A DNA stretch of 64,000 nucleotides from Macondimonas sp045864775 (GTDB lineage Bacteria; Pseudomonadota; Gammaproteobacteria; UBA5335): contig BTVR01000001.1 of the NCBI GenBank assembly GCA_045864775.1, positions 310,001 through 374,000 of the forward strand. The letters run 5' to 3'. This document shows, one piece after another, positions 60,457 through 64,000 of the stretch (within the stretch, counting starts at the first letter, position 1; each line of letters opens with the position of its first letter). The notes beneath the pieces are model-generated. The model saw only the letters and a list, made by a program, of their open reading frames with translations. It ran no database searches and was not told the DNA's origin. A program made the position numbers and the translations under genes.

Positions 60457-61448
60457 GCGGCGAGCGAGGCGCCGAGCCTTCGGCCACCACCGGCGTGCAG
60501 TACGTCGAGGTCTCCGCCGAACGCGCCGGCCAGCGTCTGGACAATTTTCTGCTGGGCCAGCTGAAGGATCTGCCGCGGCCGCACGTCTATCGCATCCTGC
60601 GCACAGGGGAGGTGCGCGTGAACGGCCGGCGTGCCAAACCCGATTACCGCGTCCAGACGGGCGATCAGGTGCGCCTGCCGCCCCTGCAGCGCGCGCCTGC
60701 CACCGAGCCGACGGTGCCGCCGCCGGGTCTCATGGGCGAGGTCGCCGGGCGCATCCTCTACGAGGACGATCGTTTGCTGGTCGTGAACAAGCCGGCGGGG
60801 CTTGCGGTGCATGCCGGCACCGGCGTGGCCTACGGCCTCGTCGACGTGTTGCGCGCGCTGCGGCCGCATTGCCCCGATCTGAACCTGGCGCACCGGCTCG
60901 ACCGCGGGACCAGCGGCTGTCTGGTGGTGGCCAAGACGCGCGCCGATCTGCTCCTGCTGAACCGCGTCTTTGCCGACCGTGCCTGCGAAAAGGTGTACGT
61001 GGCCTTGACCGCGGGGCATTGGGCGCAAGCGCGCACCGTGCTGCGCCAGGCGCTCGACGTCGCCCACCGCGAGCAGGGCGAGCGCAGGGTGCGGGTGGAC
61101 GATACGCATGGGCAGGAGGCCGTCAGCCGGTTCCAGGAGATCGAGCGCTTGCCGGGCGCCAGTCTCATGCGGGTGGTGATCGACACCGGCCGCACCCACC
61201 AGATTCGCGTGCATGCCAGCGCCGCCGGCCACGCCCTGGCGGGCGATGATCGCTATGGGGATCGCGACTTCAACCGGCGCATGGCGCGTCTGGGATTGCG
61301 GCGATTGTTTCTGCACGCCGCCGAACTCGTCCTGCCCCTGGGCGAAGGCAAGCCGCTGCGCTTAAAGGCGCCCTTGCCCGCCGATCTGGCGCAATTCCTC
61401 GCGGCTCTGCGCGCCTCGACACCGCCCGTCCTTCAGGGCAGATCGTAG
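60453..61448 (+). CDS. rluC: Ribosomal large-subunit pseudouridine synthase C
   Basis: 331 residues from GTG 60453, overlapping the radA stop (GTGA). An N-terminal S4 RNA-binding domain (LDNFLLGQLKDLPRPHVYRILRTG-type) precedes the catalytic domain with Asp in HRLDRGTSGCLVVAKT and RTHQIRVHASAAGHAL. RluC modifies U955, U2504 and U2580 of 23S rRNA in E. coli. It overlaps the maf gene tail to tail by 16 bases. Confidence 0.92.
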   Translation: MSGERGAEPSATTGVQYVEVSAERAGQRLDNFLLGQLKDLPRPHVYRILRTGEVRVNGRRAKPDYRVQTGDQVRLPPLQRAPATEPTVPPPGLMGEVAGRILYEDDRLLVVNKPAGLAVHAGTGVAYGLVDVLRALRPHCPDLNLAHRLDRGTSGCLVVAKTRADLLLLNRVFADRACEKVYVALTAGHWAQARTVLRQALDVAHREQGERRVRVDDTHGQEAVSRFQEIERLPGASLMRVVIDTGRTHQIRVHASAAGHALAGDDRYGDRDFNRRMARLGLRRLFLHAAELVLPLGEGKPLRLKAPLPADLAQFLAALRASTPPVLQGRS

Positions 61449-62023
61449 CCGGCACGGCGCAGCATGGCGGCCAGCCGGATCAGCGGCAGGCCCATGAGCG
61501 CCGTGGGGTCGTCGCTGTCGATGGCCTCGCACAGCGTGATCCCCAAGGCTTCGCTGCGCAGCGCGCCGGCGCAGTCGAGCGGCTGGTCGCGCGCCACATA
61601 GCGGCGAATCTCGGCATCCTCCAGCACGCGAAAGCGCACCGTGGTGGTGATGATCGCCAGCTCGTGTGCGCCGCGGGCCGCATCGAGCACGCACAGGCCA
61701 CTCAGAAATCGCACGGCCTGCCCCGACACCTGGCCGAGTTGGGCGCAGGCCCGCTCGGCGGTGCCCGGTTTCCCCAGCACGCGCTGATCGGCGTCCACGG
61801 CCACCTGATCCCCGCCGATGACCACGGCGTCAGGATGCCGATCGGCGACGGCTTCGGCCTTGGCGAGCGACAGGCGGCGCACCAGGGCTTCGGGCGATTC
61901 GTTCTCCTGCACCGTTTCGTCGACCGCCGGCGCCACGCAGGCAAAGGACAGTTGCAGACGCTCGAGCAGGGCGCGGCGATAGACCGACGTGGAAGCCAGA
62001 ATCAGCGGAGCAGCGCGGGACAT
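61433..62023 (-). CDS. Maf-like nucleotide pyrophosphatase (YceF type)
   Basis: 196 residues from ATG 62023, with AAGGAGG about 9 bases upstream. The Maf start LILASTSVYRRALLERL and IGGDQVAVDADQRVLGKPG are clear, and the Asp-rich region SEALGITLCEAIDSDDPTALMGLPL matches YceF, which hydrolyses m7GTP. Its pairing with rluC in opposite orientation is common in gammaproteobacteria. The open frame extends further upstream, but that part is not Maf-like. Confidence 0.9.
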   Translation of the reverse strand: MSRAAPLILASTSVYRRALLERLQLSFACVAPAVDETVQENESPEALVRRLSLAKAEAVADRHPDAVVIGGDQVAVDADQRVLGKPGTAERACAQLGQVSGQAVRFLSGLCVLDAARGAHELAIITTTVRFRVLEDAEIRRYVARDQPLDCAGALRSEALGITLCEAIDSDDPTALMGLPLIRLAAMLRRAGYDLP

Positions 62024-62201
62024 TGGGCACGACCTCCTTGGCAAAGGACGCCATCGTCCCATGAGAACCGCCGTTCCGGTCAAGGGCGAGTGATCCCCGT
62101 TGCGGACGCACATGGGCCGCGGCTCGCTTTTTGCGCTTCTATACTCGCTGGGAGCCCAGGAGCGGGCTTCGATGGGTGAGTCTCGAGGCAAGGAGAAGCA
62201 T

Positions 62202-63953
62202 ATGACGCCCAATTTCATGGAAGAGGCGCTGCGGCGCTGCGTCCGGTACAACCCCGAGGGGGTGTTTCTGGTCTACGGCGATCAGCGCGTGAGCTGGCGC
62301 GAACTCGACGATCGCGCCAGCCGGCTCGCGCACGGCCTGGCGGGACTGGGGGTCGGGCCGGGCGATCGGGTGATCCTGATGTTCCACAACTGCCCGGCCT
62401 TTTTCGAGACCAATTACGCCGTGCAGAAGCTGGGCGCCATCCCCGTCCCCATGAACTACCGCTTCACGGCGCGCGAGATTGCCTACCAGGCCAATCATTG
62501 CGCCGCCAAGGCCTTCGTGTTCGAGCGCCTCTGGCAGGAGGGTGTCGCCGAGGCGCGCGATCAGATGCCGACGGTGCGCGATTACGTCGGCCTCGACACG
62601 CCGGAGTTCGCGGGTGCGCACGCCTATGAAACATTGATCAGCCGCAGCAGCCCGGATTTTCCGGTGGGTCCGACCTCGCTGGAAGACACCTGCGTGCTGT
62701 GCTACACGGGCGGCACCACCGGCATGCCCAAGGGCGTCATGCTCACCTACGGCAACCACGTGCGCATGGTGCAGTCCATCGTGCGCACCGTGGTCCGCTC
62801 GCTGGGCGGTTTTCGCGTGACGCCGGATCTGGAGGCCATGCTGCGGCGGCGTCTGCCGGGGCCCGTGGTCGGCGTGGCGAAATCGGCGCCGGTGCGCTAT
62901 GTGCTGGGGCGTCGCTGGCTGCAGAACGGCATCATCCGGCTGGCCGATCGACTCATCGGCAGCGCGCTGGCGGTGCGCGTCGGCGCCCGCCAGCCGACCA
63001 AGGCCATGATGCCGTCGTTTCCGATGTTTCATGACGCCGCCTACCAGCTCGCCGTGCTGGCGCCCTTGCTCGGCAACATGACGCTCGTCATGCCGCGCAG
63101 TGTCAGCTTCGATCCCGAGGCGGTGCTGAAGCTGGTCGAGAGCGAGCGGCCGCTGCTGCTGGGCAATGTCCCTACCGCCTGGCGCATGCTCGTCGATTAC
63201 GCCGGCATCGATCGGTTCGACCGCAGTTCGGTGCTGGCCTGCGCGACCGGCGCCGGCGTCTGTCCGGCCGCGCTCAAGCGCAAGATCTTCGCGGCGTTCC
63301 CTGGCGTGGTGATCGCCGACGGCTTCGGCCAGACCGAGATGACGCCCGTGACCTCCTTCCGCTTCGACTTCAGCCCTGCCTCGTTGAAGGACCATTGCGT
63401 CGGCAAGCCCGTGGTGGAAACCCGCATCGTCGACGAGCAGGATCGCGACGTGGCGCCCGGCGAGGTGGGCGAGATCATTTACCGCAGCGGTTCGGTGATG
63501 AAGGGCTATTTCAACGAGCCGGACAAGACCGCCGAGACCGTGCGCGACGGCTGGCTGTACAGCGGCGATCTCGGCTATTTCGATGCCGACGGTGATCTGC
63601 GCGTGGTCGAGCGCAAGAAGGAATGCATCTCGAGCGGTGGCGAGAAGATCTTTCCGCACGAGGTCGAGGACGTGCTGCTGGAGCATCCAGCGATCGCGCA
63701 GGCCTGTGTGATCGGCGTGCCGGATGAGAAATGGGGCCAGTCGGTACGCGCCGTCGTGGTGCTCAAACCCGGCGCACCGCTGACCGCAGATGCGGTCATC
63801 GCGCATTGCGAGGGTCGTATCGCCGGTTACAAGAAACCGCGCTCGGTGGTTTTCGCCCAGGAACTGCCCGTCTCGCCGGTGGGCAAGATCCAGCGCCGCG
63901 AGGTCAAGGAGAACTACGGCGCCGCGTTCGCGGTGGCGGCTGCGGGCACCTGA
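62202..63953 (+). CDS. Acyl-CoA synthetase (AMP-forming), long-chain type
   Basis: 583 residues from ATG 62202, preceded by AAGGAG at 62190-62195. The phosphate loop is YTGGTTGMPKG, A5 is DGFGQTEMTP, A7 is LYSGDLGYFDADGDLRV, A8 is ERKKECISSGGEKIFP and the catalytic Lys is in SPVGKIQRREVKE. An insertion between about residues 190 and 270 (REL-type basic segment) separates it from the ligase at 18197. The substrate is unknown, probably a fatty acid. It stands alone in the visible window. Confidence 0.86.
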   Translation: MTPNFMEEALRRCVRYNPEGVFLVYGDQRVSWRELDDRASRLAHGLAGLGVGPGDRVILMFHNCPAFFETNYAVQKLGAIPVPMNYRFTAREIAYQANHCAAKAFVFERLWQEGVAEARDQMPTVRDYVGLDTPEFAGAHAYETLISRSSPDFPVGPTSLEDTCVLCYTGGTTGMPKGVMLTYGNHVRMVQSIVRTVVRSLGGFRVTPDLEAMLRRRLPGPVVGVAKSAPVRYVLGRRWLQNGIIRLADRLIGSALAVRVGARQPTKAMMPSFPMFHDAAYQLAVLAPLLGNMTLVMPRSVSFDPEAVLKLVESERPLLLGNVPTAWRMLVDYAGIDRFDRSSVLACATGAGVCPAALKRKIFAAFPGVVIADGFGQTEMTPVTSFRFDFSPASLKDHCVGKPVVETRIVDEQDRDVAPGEVGEIIYRSGSVMKGYFNEPDKTAETVRDGWLYSGDLGYFDADGDLRVVERKKECISSGGEKIFPHEVEDVLLEHPAIAQACVIGVPDEKWGQSVRAVVVLKPGAPLTADAVIAHCEGRIAGYKKPRSVVFAQELPVSPVGKIQRREVKENYGAAFAVAAAGT

Positions 63954-64000
63954 ATCGGATGCGGCGCTGGGCCAACCCCGCCCGGCAGCGCTGCAGTCAG

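Overview
This is a GC-rich, gene-dense bacterial chromosome segment, almost certainly from a gammaproteobacterium. The ftsK-lolA-rarA-crcB-serS block, rluC back to back with maf, ThpR, ETF-QO, MsrPQ, AmpG and PpnN all fit that group. The tkt-gap-pgk block, a sulfate-type ABC importer under sigma-54 control and an assimilatory nirBD-nasA operon suggest an environmental, possibly autotrophic or sulfur-associated lineage such as a Chromatiales relative. That lineage guess is an inference. I see no tRNA, rRNA, CRISPR array or insertion sequence.

Layout. 1-6088: ftsK (5' end outside the window), lolA, a VanZ-like gene, rarA, crcB and serS, mostly joined by 4-base start/stop overlaps. 6176-8785: a lone zinc-hook ATPase of the RloC/PrrC-like AAA_13 type, richer in A/T than its neighbours, the best candidate for an acquired defence gene. 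8789-15084: a GAF sigma-54 activator divergent from sbp-cysT-cysW-cysA. The region between them carries an old tandem duplication of about 600 bp. It leaves a decayed second sbp, a decayed second regulator head, two sigma-54 promoters and two pairs of palindromic sites. 15097-17779: a radical SAM protein, a shortened lipase and a lipoprotein. 18197-22593: acyl-CoA ligase, a DUF1289 protein, ETF-QO and ThpR.

22756-33960: transketolase, GAPDH and PGK, then a tightly packed run of MoxR ATPase, VWA protein, alpha/beta hydrolase, ExoIII-type nuclease, AmpG, a Rieske protein and GlmU. 33970-40456: a methyltransferase, PpnN, the MsrPQ periplasmic methionine sulfoxide repair pair, and a multi-PAS GGDEF/EAL protein whose GGDEF site is degenerate. 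40828-47652: a five-gene TolC/HlyD/double-ABC/two-permease efflux operon. 47738-48358: a rhomboid protease. 48699-54192: nitrite reductase nirB, nirD and nitrate reductase nasA behind a well-formed sigma-54 promoter. 54229-63953: class I fumarase, an SDR, an unknown gene, a PP2C/FHA phospho-signalling pair, radA, rluC, maf and a second acyl-CoA synthetase.

The clearest unusual signal is the duplicated sigma-54 control region at about 10312-11520. Together with the sigma-54 promoter of nirB, it indicates that both sulfur and nitrogen acquisition in this stretch depend on RpoN.
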